A stretch of 64,000 nt of DNA from an uncultured Collinsella sp. (lineage in GTDB: Bacteria > Actinomycetota > Coriobacteriia > Coriobacteriales > Coriobacteriaceae), in the NCBI GenBank assembly GCA_902493145.1, contig CABUOA010000002.1:1-64000 (forward strand), given 5' to 3'. The notes below the pieces were generated by a model that saw only the letters and a program-made list of their open reading frames with translations, was not told the DNA's origin and made no database searches. Made by a program: the position numbers and the translations under genes. Shown here piece after piece: positions 45,583 to 53,642 of the stretch. Position 1 is the stretch's first letter, and each line of letters starts with the position of its first letter.

Positions 45583-47051
45583 CGGGCGCCGCCTTCCCCA
45601 CCTGCGGCGCTGCAGTTAGCAAGCGAGACCACCTCAACGGATGGGTTCCCCTCGACAGAGAGGTCCTCCCCGACAGGCGACTCAGCAAGCGCGCCGACTT
45701 CGGCAAGCTCCTCGGCATCCGCGCCCGCACCACGCGCGCTGACGAGGAACACGGGGTTTTGCGCCTTCATAAGATGGTGCGAGCCTACAGCCTCGGCACG
45801 GGCGGCCGACACCTGGCACGCCTCGAACCCCTTAAAGCGCGAACCCGAGAGGAGCGCGCACGCCTCGGTGAGCGTCTCAACGGTGACGCATGGCACGCAC
45901 AGGCGAACCTGCGAGTTCTTCTCGAGCGCCGCCTCCACGATGGAGGGAAGCTCGCCCGCGCTCCCGCCGACGAACACGGCGTCGGGGACAGGCAGTTTCG
46001 CGAGTGCTTCGGGGGCGACACCGGGGACCGCATGCACGTTGCCGCACCCGAATGCATCCGCGTTCTCTCGGATGAGCCGCACGCCGGCCGCGTTGCGCTC
46101 GACCGCCCATACCGACCCCGCTCGCGCGACGAGCGCCGCCTCGATCGACACGCTCCCCGTGCCGGCGCCGACATCCCACACGGTGTCGGTCGCGGTAAGG
46201 CGCAGCTTCGCGAGCACGACGGCGCGCACCTCCTGCTTGGTCATGGGAACGTCGCCGCGGATGAAGAGCTCGTCGGGAATGCCCGAGGAAGCGTACGGCC
46301 AGCGGGAGCTCGCGGCGCGGGATGCGCCCGCAGAGTCCGCCGCGAAAGAAGCCGCCGCGGGCGCAGACGCGCCGGCCGGCGCCTCGGAGGCTGCGCTAGA
46401 GCCCGCAGGCGACCCGGCGCAGCCTGCGAACTCGATAAGCATCACGTTCAAGTCGTCGAACGTCTGACCTGCGATTTCACTTGCGGTCGCGCAGGTGATG
46501 CGCTCGTCGGGGTACGACAGGCGCTCGGCCACCGTCACGCGCGCGTCCGCGAAGCCCGCCTGCACAAGCTCGCCCGAAAGCCGCGAGGGGTCTTCCCCGC
46601 CCGACGTGGCGAGGAAGAGCTCACCTGCGCGCTCGGCCTCGGCCACGATGTCGCACGCCACGCCGTGAGCGCTCGCGAAGCGCCAATCCTGCCATGGACG
46701 CGCGAGGCGCGCGGCGAGATACGACGCTGAGCTTATGCCGGGAATGACGCGCACGTCCACCCGCGCGTCGCCGGAGAGCGCCTCCACCAGGCGGCGCGCG
46801 CCGCTGAACAGCCCCACATCGCCCGTCATCACGACCACGGCGCGCTGCCACGACGCCGCATCAGTGAGCGCGGCGACGATGTCCGCCGTCTTCACGAGCT
46901 CGCATCTCACCACGTCGGGCGGCACGTCGATGCCGACAAGCGCGCGATGAGCGCCGATGACCACGTCGGCGATGTCGATCGCGTCGAGCGCCGCACGCGA
47001 GAGCAAGTCGGGGTTTCCGGGCCCCGCCCCGATGATCGTTACCTTTCGCAT
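45579..47051 (-). CDS. cobL: fused CbiE-CbiT: precorrin-6Y C5,15-methyltransferase and C12-decarboxylase
   Basis: A 490-residue CobL-type fusion. Residues 1-about 205 are CbiE, a tetrapyrrole methylase (VTIIGAGPGNPDLLS, VVMTGDVGLFSGARR, PGISSASYLAARL). An Ala/Ser-rich linker (about 208-250) leads to CbiT, a Rossmann methyltransferase (DELFIRGDVPMTKQEVRA, DVGAGTGSVSIEAAL) that methylates C15 and decarboxylates the C12 acetate. ATG 47051 overlaps the cbiH end by 13 bases. The C-terminal 40 residues form a variable acidic tail. Confidence 0.93.
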   Translation of the reverse strand: MRKVTIIGAGPGNPDLLSRAALDAIDIADVVIGAHRALVGIDVPPDVVRCELVKTADIVAALTDAASWQRAVVVMTGDVGLFSGARRLVEALSGDARVDVRVIPGISSASYLAARLARPWQDWRFASAHGVACDIVAEAERAGELFLATSGGEDPSRLSGELVQAGFADARVTVAERLSYPDERITCATASEIAGQTFDDLNVMLIEFAGCAGSPAGSSAASEAPAGASAPAAASFAADSAGASRAASSRWPYASSGIPDELFIRGDVPMTKQEVRAVVLAKLRLTATDTVWDVGAGTGSVSIEAALVARAGSVWAVERNAAGVRLIRENADAFGCGNVHAVPGVAPEALAKLPVPDAVFVGGSAGELPSIVEAALEKNSQVRLCVPCVTVETLTEACALLSGSRFKGFEACQVSAARAEAVGSHHLMKAQNPVFLVSARGAGADAEELAEVGALAESPVGEDLSVEGNPSVEVVSLANCSAAGGEGGAR

Positions 47052-47785
47052 GGAATCTCCCGATACCCGCGCGGCGTGACCATACGGCCGCCTACACGCT
47101 TCGTGTCCGCGTTGCCGACGAACACGGTGGTGAACATGTCGGCGTCGAACTCCCCCAGCTCGGAGAGCCTGCACATGCCCGACTGCTGCCCCTCGCGCCC
47201 GATGTTGCGTACCCAGCCGCAGAGCGTGTCGGGGGCCTTCCATTCGAGCATAATCTTCGCCGCGCGCGAGAGCCTGTCGGCGCGCTTTCTGCTGCGCGGG
47301 TTGTACAAACAGATGCAGAAGTCGGCGCTCGCCACGGCAGCGAGCCTGCGCTCGATGACCTCCCACGGCGTGAGCAGGTCGGAGAGCGACACGACCGCGA
47401 AGTCGTGGGCAAGCGGGGCGCCGAGCACCGCCGACCCGCTCTGAGCCGCGGTGGCCCCGGCGATAACTTCCACGTCTACATCGGGGTAGTCCTCCGCAAG
47501 CTCCAGCACGGGGCTCGCCATGCCGTACACGCCCGCGTCACCGCTGCACACGAGCGCCACGGCTTCTCCGCTCTGCGCGCGCGAAAGCGCCAGGCGGCAC
47601 CGTTCGACCTCGTGCATCATCGGCGTCGCGAGATGCGCCGCGTCGGGCACGGCGGCGAGCGCGAGCTCCACGTATTTCGTGTACCCCACAACGATGTCGG
47701 CCGCCTCGAGCGCGCGTCGAGCCGCAATCGTCATGCCGTCGGGGCCGCCCGGGCCGATCCCCACCACGAAGAGCTTTCCCATCAC
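47039..47785 (-). CDS. cbiH: precorrin-3B / cobalt-factor III C17-methyltransferase
   Basis: A 248-residue tetrapyrrole methylase (CbiH/CobJ) that methylates C17 and drives ring contraction. Shows LFVVGIGPGGPDGMTIAARRAL, VALVCSGDAGVYGMASPVLE and FCICLYNPRSRKRADRL. The presence of cbiG and cbiD favours the anaerobic cobalt-early route. ATG 47785 overlaps the cbiG stop by four bases. Confidence 0.94.
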   Translation of the reverse strand: MMGKLFVVGIGPGGPDGMTIAARRALEAADIVVGYTKYVELALAAVPDAAHLATPMMHEVERCRLALSRAQSGEAVALVCSGDAGVYGMASPVLELAEDYPDVDVEVIAGATAAQSGSAVLGAPLAHDFAVVSLSDLLTPWEVIERRLAAVASADFCICLYNPRSRKRADRLSRAAKIMLEWKAPDTLCGWVRNIGREGQQSGMCRLSELGEFDADMFTTVFVGNADTKRVGGRMVTPRGYREIPCER

Positions 47786-48915
47786 CGCTCCTTAAACGAA
47801 AGTTCGATAGTTACCTTGGAAAACGCGACGGTCACGCCGCCGTGAGCGAGCTTCGGGAAGATAAGTTTGCCCCCGCCCGCGAGCGCCGCGCGCTCGCACA
47901 CATTGTCGACCCCCACCGTCGCACGCACGAAATCAGATGGCGAAACGCTGCCTTCGACCTGCGACAACTCCTCTGCGGAATACGTCGCAAGCGGGATATT
48001 GCGCGCGCGGCAGAAGGCGAGCAGACCCTCCTCGTGCGCCTTCACGTCGATCGTCGCCGCCTCGCGCACGGCCGAAGGCGAGATGCCCGCCTGCCCGCAC
48101 GCGAGAAGAAACGCCTCCCCGATCGCTTCGGCGCACGCACCGCGACGGCACCCTATGCCCGCAACGATGCAGGGCACGACAAGGCGAAGCGACTCGGGCG
48201 CAGGCGCCTGCGCCCGCACGCCCGCCGGCTTCCCCGTCACACCGGCGGGTACGACCTCGCCCGTTGTCTCCGCCGCGCGAACGGACGCACCCGCATTCGC
48301 GCCAGCGAACGGCGACACGACGATATCGGCCCGAGCGCGGTCGGACGCAATGTCAACCCCCTCAGGCGGCTGTCCCGAAATCGGCATGTCGGAATAGAGC
48401 GCCACGCGCCCGCCCGAAAGCAGCCGCGCCGACACTCGCTTGATAGCCTCGGGATTCGAAACGGCGAGCCCCGCACAGCGCGCCCACGTATCCACCGCCC
48501 ACACGCCGCGGACGTCGGTCGCCGTGGTGATGACGGGGATGGCCCCTGCCGCGCGTGCCACAGTTTGCGCAAGCTCGTTCGCACCGCCCAAATGCCCCGA
48601 CAAAAGCGGGACGGCAAAGCGCCCCGCCTCGTCGATCACCACAACCGCGGAATCGCTTGCCTTCGAGGCGACATGCGGCGCGATCGCCCGCACGGCGATG
48701 CCCGCCGCGCCCACGAACAGAAGCGCGTCCGACGCTTCCCACGCGAGCGCCGTCCATGCGCGCAGGTCGGCCTTCCCCTCGCCGAACCCGCGCGAAACGG
48801 AAACGTCCCAGCCAGGGTCATCTTCACCTGTCTGCGCGCAATCGGAAAGCGCGCGTGCGGTGCGCTCCGCCAACGCATATCCCCTCTCAGTGAACGCTAT
48901 GCAGGAAACCCTCAT
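47782..48915 (-). CDS. cbiG: cobalt-precorrin-5A hydrolase
   Basis: A 377-residue CbiG that opens the delta-lactone ring and releases acetaldehyde, a step specific to the anaerobic pathway. The N-terminal domain has DALLFVGAAGIAVRAIAPHV and VPLLSGHLGGANELA. The C-terminal domain begins VAGIGCRRGACAEAIGEAF and has TIDVKAHEEGLLAF. ATG 48915 follows the cbiL stop with no gap. The centre (about residues 195-245) is a variable Ala-rich linker. Confidence 0.94.
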   Translation of the reverse strand: MRVSCIAFTERGYALAERTARALSDCAQTGEDDPGWDVSVSRGFGEGKADLRAWTALAWEASDALLFVGAAGIAVRAIAPHVASKASDSAVVVIDEAGRFAVPLLSGHLGGANELAQTVARAAGAIPVITTATDVRGVWAVDTWARCAGLAVSNPEAIKRVSARLLSGGRVALYSDMPISGQPPEGVDIASDRARADIVVSPFAGANAGASVRAAETTGEVVPAGVTGKPAGVRAQAPAPESLRLVVPCIVAGIGCRRGACAEAIGEAFLLACGQAGISPSAVREAATIDVKAHEEGLLAFCRARNIPLATYSAEELSQVEGSVSPSDFVRATVGVDNVCERAALAGGGKLIFPKLAHGGVTVAFSKVTIELSFKER

Positions 48916-49605
48916 CTAGCGCACCACCATCGTCGAGAAGTAGCTGCCCCGATCGGGCACATCGTCGACCGAGCGGTACACGCGCTCGCCCGGAAGCCCG
49001 CAGTCCTCTACGAGCTCGGCACCGTCGAAGGCGCCCTCCTCGCGAAGGATGCACTTCGTGTCCGCAAGCGAGCGGCGCGCCTTCATGACCACCTTCGTCC
49101 CCGGCCAGCCGATTGCGCGGCGCACGTCGTCGTAGCCGCCGGGCACGATGTGCAGAGGCGACGACATCTCGGGCGTGAGGTCGCGCTCGAGCGCCGCGGC
49201 GACCGCGCAGAAGCTCGGCACGCCGAGAATGGCGCGCGCCTCGAACCCGCGGGCGCGCACGTCGGGCGCTATGCGCTGGAAGGTGGCGTAGATGCTCGGG
49301 TCCCCCAGGTTCAGCAGCGCGACGTCGCGGGCCGCATCCAGGTGCGCGACAAGCTCGCGAACAAGCGAGGCATGCTCGGCCGCGCGGCGCTCGGCGTCGC
49401 GCGTCATCGAAAATCGCACGGGGATCACCGTCTTGCCTGTAAGGTCGACGGCGCCGCGCACGATGTCGAGCGCGACCATGACCCCGTCCGCCGTCTGCGG
49501 TGCGGCGATGACCGGACACGATTCGATTGTGCGGACGGCCTTGATCGTGAGCAGCTCGGGGTCGCCAGGCCCCGTGCCCACCCCGTACAGCACGCCTTTA
49601 CTCAT
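48916..49605 (-). CDS. cbiL: precorrin-2 / cobalt-factor II C20-methyltransferase
   Basis: A 229-residue tetrapyrrole methylase (CbiL/CobI) for the first committed methylation after cobalt insertion. Begins MSKGVLYGVGTGPGDPELLT, contains VALLNLGDPSIYATFQ and a typical GVPSFCAVAAAL loop. ATG 49605 overlaps the cbiD stop by 8 bases; a start 10 codons upstream lies further inside cbiD. Confidence 0.94.
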   Translation of the reverse strand: MSKGVLYGVGTGPGDPELLTIKAVRTIESCPVIAAPQTADGVMVALDIVRGAVDLTGKTVIPVRFSMTRDAERRAAEHASLVRELVAHLDAARDVALLNLGDPSIYATFQRIAPDVRARGFEARAILGVPSFCAVAAALERDLTPEMSSPLHIVPGGYDDVRRAIGWPGTKVVMKARRSLADTKCILREEGAFDGAELVEDCGLPGERVYRSVDDVPDRGSYFSTMVVR

Positions 49606-50782
49606 ACGTCGCCCCCAATTCCCCGATAACTGCATCGGCGCCCGACGTGCGGAAAAGCTCGCGGCGCTCGGCGTCGAACACGACCGCGGCGATATCGCAT
49701 GCGCCCGCCGCGCGGCGGCGCAACCTGTCCTCGGTTGCCGCAGCGAGCGAGGCGCGCGCAGCGTCCCCCACGCCGGCGGCCTCGATTGCCTCGAGCGCCG
49801 CCGTGGTCGTGACCGACGACATGATCTCGCGCACGGTCTTCGCGTCCGCGCCGGCCAAGGCCGCGTGGGCGGCCAGAATCTCCGAGCGGCAGTCGGCGGT
49901 ACGCGAATGGGTGTCCATGATGCCGCCCGCGACCTTCACCAGCTTGCCGATGTGTCCCACAAGAAGGACATTGGTAAATCCCTCGCGAACGCAGCAATCA
50001 ATCGCATCGCCCACAAAGTTGGAGATGAAGACCATCGGCGCTCCGTTTAGGTGAAAATGCCCCGAGATGAACTGCTCGCCGTAGTTGCCGGGCGTGAGCA
50101 CGACTCCGCGCCGCCCCATAGCCGCATGCTGCCGGATCTCGAGCTCGATGCTGTCGCGCAAGGCAGCGAGGCTGCGCGGCTCGACGATGCCCGTCGTGCC
50201 CAGGATGGAGATGCCGCCCTCTATCCCCAGGTGCGGGTTGAAGGTCTTTTTGGCAAGGGCAACACCCTCGGGCACCGAAATCGTCACAGCAATATTTCCA
50301 GAAAAGCCGTGCGCGGCGCACACCTCGCGCACGGCCGAAGTGATCATCGCGCGCGGCGTCGCGTTGATGGCGGCCGCCCACACCGGCTGCTCGAGCCCGG
50401 GCAACGTCACGCGCCCCACGCCCACGCCGCCATCGACGGAAATTTCCGATTCGCGCGCGGGCACGCCCTTGCCGCCCGCAGCACCCGTGCCCGACCCCGC
50501 ATGTTCCACGCGCGCGTACACGAGCACGCCGTCGGTCACATCGGCATCGTCGCCTGCGTCCTTTCGCACGGCGCACTGGGCGGACCCCTCGCCGATGCAT
50601 GCGTCGACCACGTTCGCCTCGACGGGCAGCCCGCCGGGGGTGACGATCGACACGCAGCCGACGGGCTTTCGTGACAAGAGCATCTCGCAGGCCGCCTTCG
50701 CCGCGAGCGTGGCGCAGCTCCCCGTGGTATAGCCGCAGCGCAGGCGGGTCGTCCCCGTATATATGTAGTGCTCGAAGGCCAC
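49598..50782 (-). CDS. cbiD: cobalt-precorrin-5B C1-methyltransferase
   Basis: A 394-residue CbiD that adds the C1 methyl group in the anaerobic pathway. Signatures: LRCGYTTGSCATLAAKAA at the N-terminus, TISVPEGVALAKKTFNPHLG, GISILGTTGIVEPRS and SNFVGDAIDCC. The GTG at 50782 starts one base after the cbiF stop codon and is preferred; upstream in-frame codons lie inside cbiF. cbiD identifies the route as the anaerobic one. Confidence 0.93.
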   Translation of the reverse strand: MAFEHYIYTGTTRLRCGYTTGSCATLAAKAACEMLLSRKPVGCVSIVTPGGLPVEANVVDACIGEGSAQCAVRKDAGDDADVTDGVLVYARVEHAGSGTGAAGGKGVPARESEISVDGGVGVGRVTLPGLEQPVWAAAINATPRAMITSAVREVCAAHGFSGNIAVTISVPEGVALAKKTFNPHLGIEGGISILGTTGIVEPRSLAALRDSIELEIRQHAAMGRRGVVLTPGNYGEQFISGHFHLNGAPMVFISNFVGDAIDCCVREGFTNVLLVGHIGKLVKVAGGIMDTHSRTADCRSEILAAHAALAGADAKTVREIMSSVTTTAALEAIEAAGVGDAARASLAAATEDRLRRRAAGACDIAAVVFDAERRELFRTSGADAVIGELGATYE

Positions 50783-50783
50783 G

Positions 50784-51575
50784 TTAGCTGCTCGCCTTCC
50801 GATACCCCGTGGCAAACGAAGGGTCGTAAAGCTTGCTGCGCTCGTACGACTCCGCTTGCGCGCCGTCGTGCGCAAGTCCGCCGCGAGCTCCGAGCACGCG
50901 GCCCACCACCACGAGCGCCGTGCGGTCGATGCCCTCTCGCGCGCCCGCATCGGCGAGCGTGCCCACTGTGCAGCGCACCACGCGCTCCTCAGGCCAGGTC
51001 GCCTTGTACACGAGCGCCGCCGGCTCGTCGGAGCTGCGGCCCGCGGCCAAAAGCTCGGCGGAAAGCTCGGCGAGCATACCCGAGCTCAGGAAGATGACCA
51101 TAGTCGAGCCGCTTTCCGCCATGGTGCGCATGCCCTCGCCCGCGGGCATGGGGGTACGTCCAGAAAGCCGCGTGATCACGACCGACTGGCTGATTCCCGG
51201 CAGCGTGTATTCCTGGCGAAGCGCCGCCGCGGCACCGCAAAAGCTCGACACGCCGGGCACCACCTCGTAGTCCACGCCGCGCGCGTCGAGCGCGTCCATC
51301 TGCTCCTGGATGGCGCCGTACAGGCACGGGTCGCCCGTGTGCAGGCGCACCACTTCCTCGCCCCGCGCATCTGCCGCGCACATCACGTCGAGCACTTCCT
51401 CCAAGGTCATGTGCGCGCTGTCGTAGACGATGCAGGATTCCTTGCACTCGGCGAGCAGCTCGGGGTTCACAAGGCTTCCCGCCCAAACGACCACGTCGGC
51501 CGCGCGCAGAAGGCGCGCCCCGCGCAGCGTGATAAGGTCGGCGGCGCCCGAGCCTGCGCCAACGATATGAATCAT
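50784..51575 (-). CDS. cbiF: precorrin-4 / cobalt-precorrin-4 C11-methyltransferase
   Basis: A 263-residue tetrapyrrole methylase (CbiF/CobM). Starts MIHIVGAGSGAADLITLRGA and shows VVWAGSLVNPELL, VVRLHTGDPCLYGAIQEQM and VPGVSSFCGAAAAL. ATG 51575 has GGGAAGGGAAGG about 6 bases upstream; the longer frame reaches into the divergent control region. It is the first gene of the 17-gene minus-strand operon. Confidence 0.94.
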   Translation of the reverse strand: MIHIVGAGSGAADLITLRGARLLRAADVVVWAGSLVNPELLAECKESCIVYDSAHMTLEEVLDVMCAADARGEEVVRLHTGDPCLYGAIQEQMDALDARGVDYEVVPGVSSFCGAAAALRQEYTLPGISQSVVITRLSGRTPMPAGEGMRTMAESGSTMVIFLSSGMLAELSAELLAAGRSSDEPAALVYKATWPEERVVRCTVGTLADAGAREGIDRTALVVVGRVLGARGGLAHDGAQAESYERSKLYDPSFATGYRKASS

Positions 51576-51706
51576 CCGAGCCTTCCCTTCCCGTTTCTCA
51601 TCGCAACCGTTTACGCCGCCATTCGCGCAGCGGGCAAAACACGGCGCCTGCGGCAGCAATCGGCGCAAATACGCAGGCAGGAGGCGCAATGCCGCCCGCC
51701 CTGGCT
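51576..51706. other. upstream region of the minus-strand cobalamin operon
   Basis: No gene seen. It must hold the leader of the cbiF-to-cobK transcript, but no B12-box-like riboswitch and no confident -35/-10 pair could be found on the minus strand. Together with the plus-strand promoter and riboswitch (51707-51974) it makes up the 458-base divergent control region. Confidence 0.4.
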
Positions 51707-51735
51707 TTGACACGTTCACAAGTGCCCACTATCAT
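51707..51735 (+). promoter_or_regulatory. promoter of the cbiK-transport operon
   Basis: TTGACA (51707-51712), a 17-base spacer and TATCAT (51730-51735): near-consensus sigma-70 type. Transcription would start near 51742, just before the cobalamin riboswitch. Confidence 0.75.
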
Positions 51736-51775
51736 AGTAAAAGTTTCGGCAACGAGCATATGACAATCGGATAAA

Positions 51776-51915
51776 AGGAAATGACCGGCGCGGCGCCCGC
51801 ACAGCCCGCGCTGGCTTGCGGAGGGAACCAGGTGGGAATCCTGGGCAAGGGACATTACTGTATAGGACGCGCGGGCGAACCGCCTCGCGCCCCAAGCCAG
51901 ACTGCTTCGCCTTTT
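51776..51915 (+). promoter_or_regulatory. cobalamin riboswitch
   Basis: The plus strand carries the conserved order of a cobalamin aptamer: GGGAACCAGGTGGGAATCCT (core stems), ATTACTGTATAGG, and a B12-box-like AGCCAGACTGC at 51895-51905. It lies between a strong promoter and the cbiK start codon, about 120 bases upstream of the latter. Exact ends are approximate. It should lower expression of the downstream chelatase/transport genes when adenosylcobalamin is plentiful. Confidence 0.85.
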
Positions 51916-51950
51916 CCTCACGGCATCGCCGTGGCGTTAGCTCCTTGTGA

Positions 51951-51974
51951 ACCCCGAGGGGTGCGCTTTTCTTT
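51951..51974 (+). terminator. candidate riboswitch-controlled terminator
   Basis: ACCCCGAGGGGT forms a small stem and is followed by GCGCTTTTCTTTCG. A competing CACGGC/GCCGTG hairpin lies just upstream (about 51919-51932). The arrangement suits a transcription-terminating riboswitch, though the stem is short. Confidence 0.45.
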
Positions 51975-52033
51975 CGCTTGTGCCGACAAGCAACTGTCGC
52001 CGGGGGACCGGCAAACCGAGGAAAGGAAAAACC

Positions 52034-52960
52034 ATGTCCGACCAGATGTCACGCCGCGGCTTCATGAGCGCCGCAGCAACCGGAGCCGTCGCGCTCGCCG
52101 GAGTCGCGCTCGCGGGCTGCTCCAACACCTCCGCAAGTTCCGAAAAATCGAGTGAAAAGGAGAAGGCCGTGAAGCCGGTCATCCTCGTCACGAGCTTCGG
52201 CACGAGCTACAACGACTCGCGCCACATCACCATCGGCGCCATCGAAGACGCTATCCGCGAGAAGTACTGGCAGGACTACGACATCCGCCGCGCCTTCACC
52301 GCGCAGATCATCATCGACAAGCTGAAGAAGCGCGACGGCATCACGATCGACAACATGACCGAGGCGCTCGACCGCTGCGTGGAAGACGGCGTGAAGGAAA
52401 TCGTCGTGCAGCCGACGCATCTCATGGGTGGCCTGGAATACACCGACGTGAAAGACGAGCTCGACAAGTACGCCGACAAGTTCGACAAAATCTCGCTCGG
52501 CGACCCGCTGCTCACCTCCGACGACGACTACAAGAAGGTGGCCGCAGCCATTAAGGAGAACATGGCGTCCTTCGACGACGGCAAGACGGCGCTGTGCCTC
52601 ATGGGCCACGGCACCGAAGCCGATTCCAACGCCGACTATGCCAAGATGCAGGAAGTGTTTAAGAACGAGGGCTTGACGCAGTTCTTCGTCGGCACCGTCG
52701 AGGCTGAACCGACCTGCGAGGATGTTATCGCCGCCGCGAGCGCCGCAGGCTACAAGAAGGCCGTGCTCGCGCCGTTCATGGTGGTCGCGGGCGACCACGC
52801 GAACAACGACATGGCAGACGAGACCGACCCCGACAGCTGGGCTGCGAAGTTCGTGGCCGCCGGCTTCGAAGTGACGTGCCTGCTCCAGGGTCTGGGACAG
52901 AACGTCGCGGTCGACGACATCTACGTCTCGCACGTGGACGACGCCATCGCCAAGCTGTAA
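52034..52960 (+). CDS. cbiK: exported CbiK-family sirohydrochlorin cobaltochelatase lipoprotein
   Basis: A 308-residue protein. The N-terminus has a twin-arginine-like SRRGF motif (Arg7-Arg8), a hydrophobic Ala/Val/Leu stretch and lipobox ALAGC (Cys29), so it is predicted to be exported and lipid-anchored. The rest is CbiK, the anaerobic class II chelatase: VILVTSFGTSYNDSR, VQPTHLMGG, LMGHGTEADSN and AGDHANNDMA, which supply candidate metal-binding histidines. Chelation for cytoplasmic corrin synthesis would be expected inside the cell, so export is notable; a periplasmic CbiK with this split role is known from Desulfovibrio. AAAGGAAAAACC precedes ATG 52034. First gene after the riboswitch. 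Confidence 0.9.
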   Translation: MSDQMSRRGFMSAAATGAVALAGVALAGCSNTSASSEKSSEKEKAVKPVILVTSFGTSYNDSRHITIGAIEDAIREKYWQDYDIRRAFTAQIIIDKLKKRDGITIDNMTEALDRCVEDGVKEIVVQPTHLMGGLEYTDVKDELDKYADKFDKISLGDPLLTSDDDYKKVAAAIKENMASFDDGKTALCLMGHGTEADSNADYAKMQEVFKNEGLTQFFVGTVEAEPTCEDVIAAASAAGYKKAVLAPFMVVAGDHANNDMADETDPDSWAAKFVAAGFEVTCLLQGLGQNVAVDDIYVSHVDDAIAKL

Positions 52961-52969
52961 ACTCGCCGC

Positions 52970-53040
52970 GCACGGGGGCGCCGGTCGCGTCCCCGTGCAA
53001 CGGGCATGCGCCTTCCCCGACTGACGGCGCATGCCCGTTG
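52970..53040 (+). other. two tandem perfect hairpins after cbiK
   Basis: Hairpin 1 pairs GCACGGGG (52970-52977) with CCCCGTGC (52991-52998). Hairpin 2 pairs a 15-base arm (52998-53012) perfectly with 53026-53040. Neither is followed by a T-run. They may stabilise the cbiK mRNA or reduce read-through into the lipoprotein and ABC genes. Confidence 0.6.
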
Positions 53041-53104
53041 CATTCGCATCCCGCCCGCCCACCGCACGGCGCGGGCGGTCGAAGCGATTGAAAGGAACCC
53101 CTCC

Positions 53105-53638
53105 ATGTTGAAGAAAACCCTCGTCTTCGCCCTGTCGGCGGCGCTTCTCGCGTTCTCGCTCGCCGGCTGCGCCGGAAATTCAAGCGACGGCGCAAAGGCA
53201 AGCAATACCGATTCCCAGGAAAAGACCGAGCAGGCGGCCGATGCAACCGAGGGCGCAAGCGCTGCCCCCATCACCGCCGACAAGGTGGCCGACGGCACCT
53301 ATCCGATCACCGTAGATTCCAGCTCGAACATGTTCAGGATTGTGGACGCCCAGCTCATCGTGGAAAACGGCTCCATGCACTGCGTGATGACGCTTTCCGG
53401 CACGGGCTACGGCAAGCTCTTCATGGGCACGGGCGACGAGGCTGCCGCCGCGAGCGAGGCCGACTTCATCCCCTATGTGGAAAACGCGGAAGGTAAGTAC
53501 ACCTACGACGTGCCCGTTGATGCGCTCGACGAGGACACCGCCTGTGCCGCGTGGAGTATTAGAAAAGAGCAGTGGTACGACCGCACGCTTGTGTTCGAAT
53601 CCGCCGGCGTCGATCTGCGCGCCGACGCACTGAAGTAA
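53105..53638 (+). CDS. small lipoprotein of unknown function in the cbiK-ABC operon
   Basis: A 177-residue secreted lipoprotein: signal sequence MLKKTLVFALSAALLAFSLA with lipobox LAGC (Cys22), a low-complexity linker, then a beta-rich domain starting DGTYPITVDSSSNMF and including MTLSGTGYGKLFMGT and KEQWYDRTLVF. The domain is not one I can name; its placement resembles accessory ligand-binding domains (NEAT-like) beside tetrapyrrole or iron transporters. ATG 53105 is 6 bases after GAAAGGAAC. It is followed 4 bases later by the substrate-binding protein. Confidence 0.75.
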   Translation: MLKKTLVFALSAALLAFSLAGCAGNSSDGAKASNTDSQEKTEQAADATEGASAAPITADKVADGTYPITVDSSSNMFRIVDAQLIVENGSMHCVMTLSGTGYGKLFMGTGDEAAAASEADFIPYVENAEGKYTYDVPVDALDEDTACAAWSIRKEQWYDRTLVFESAGVDLRADALK

Positions 53639-53642
53639 CGCC

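Noticed and set aside
47842..49629. 595-codon plus-strand frame opposite cbiG and cbiL
   Set aside because: Arg/His-rich antisense of overlapping, conserved cobalamin genes.
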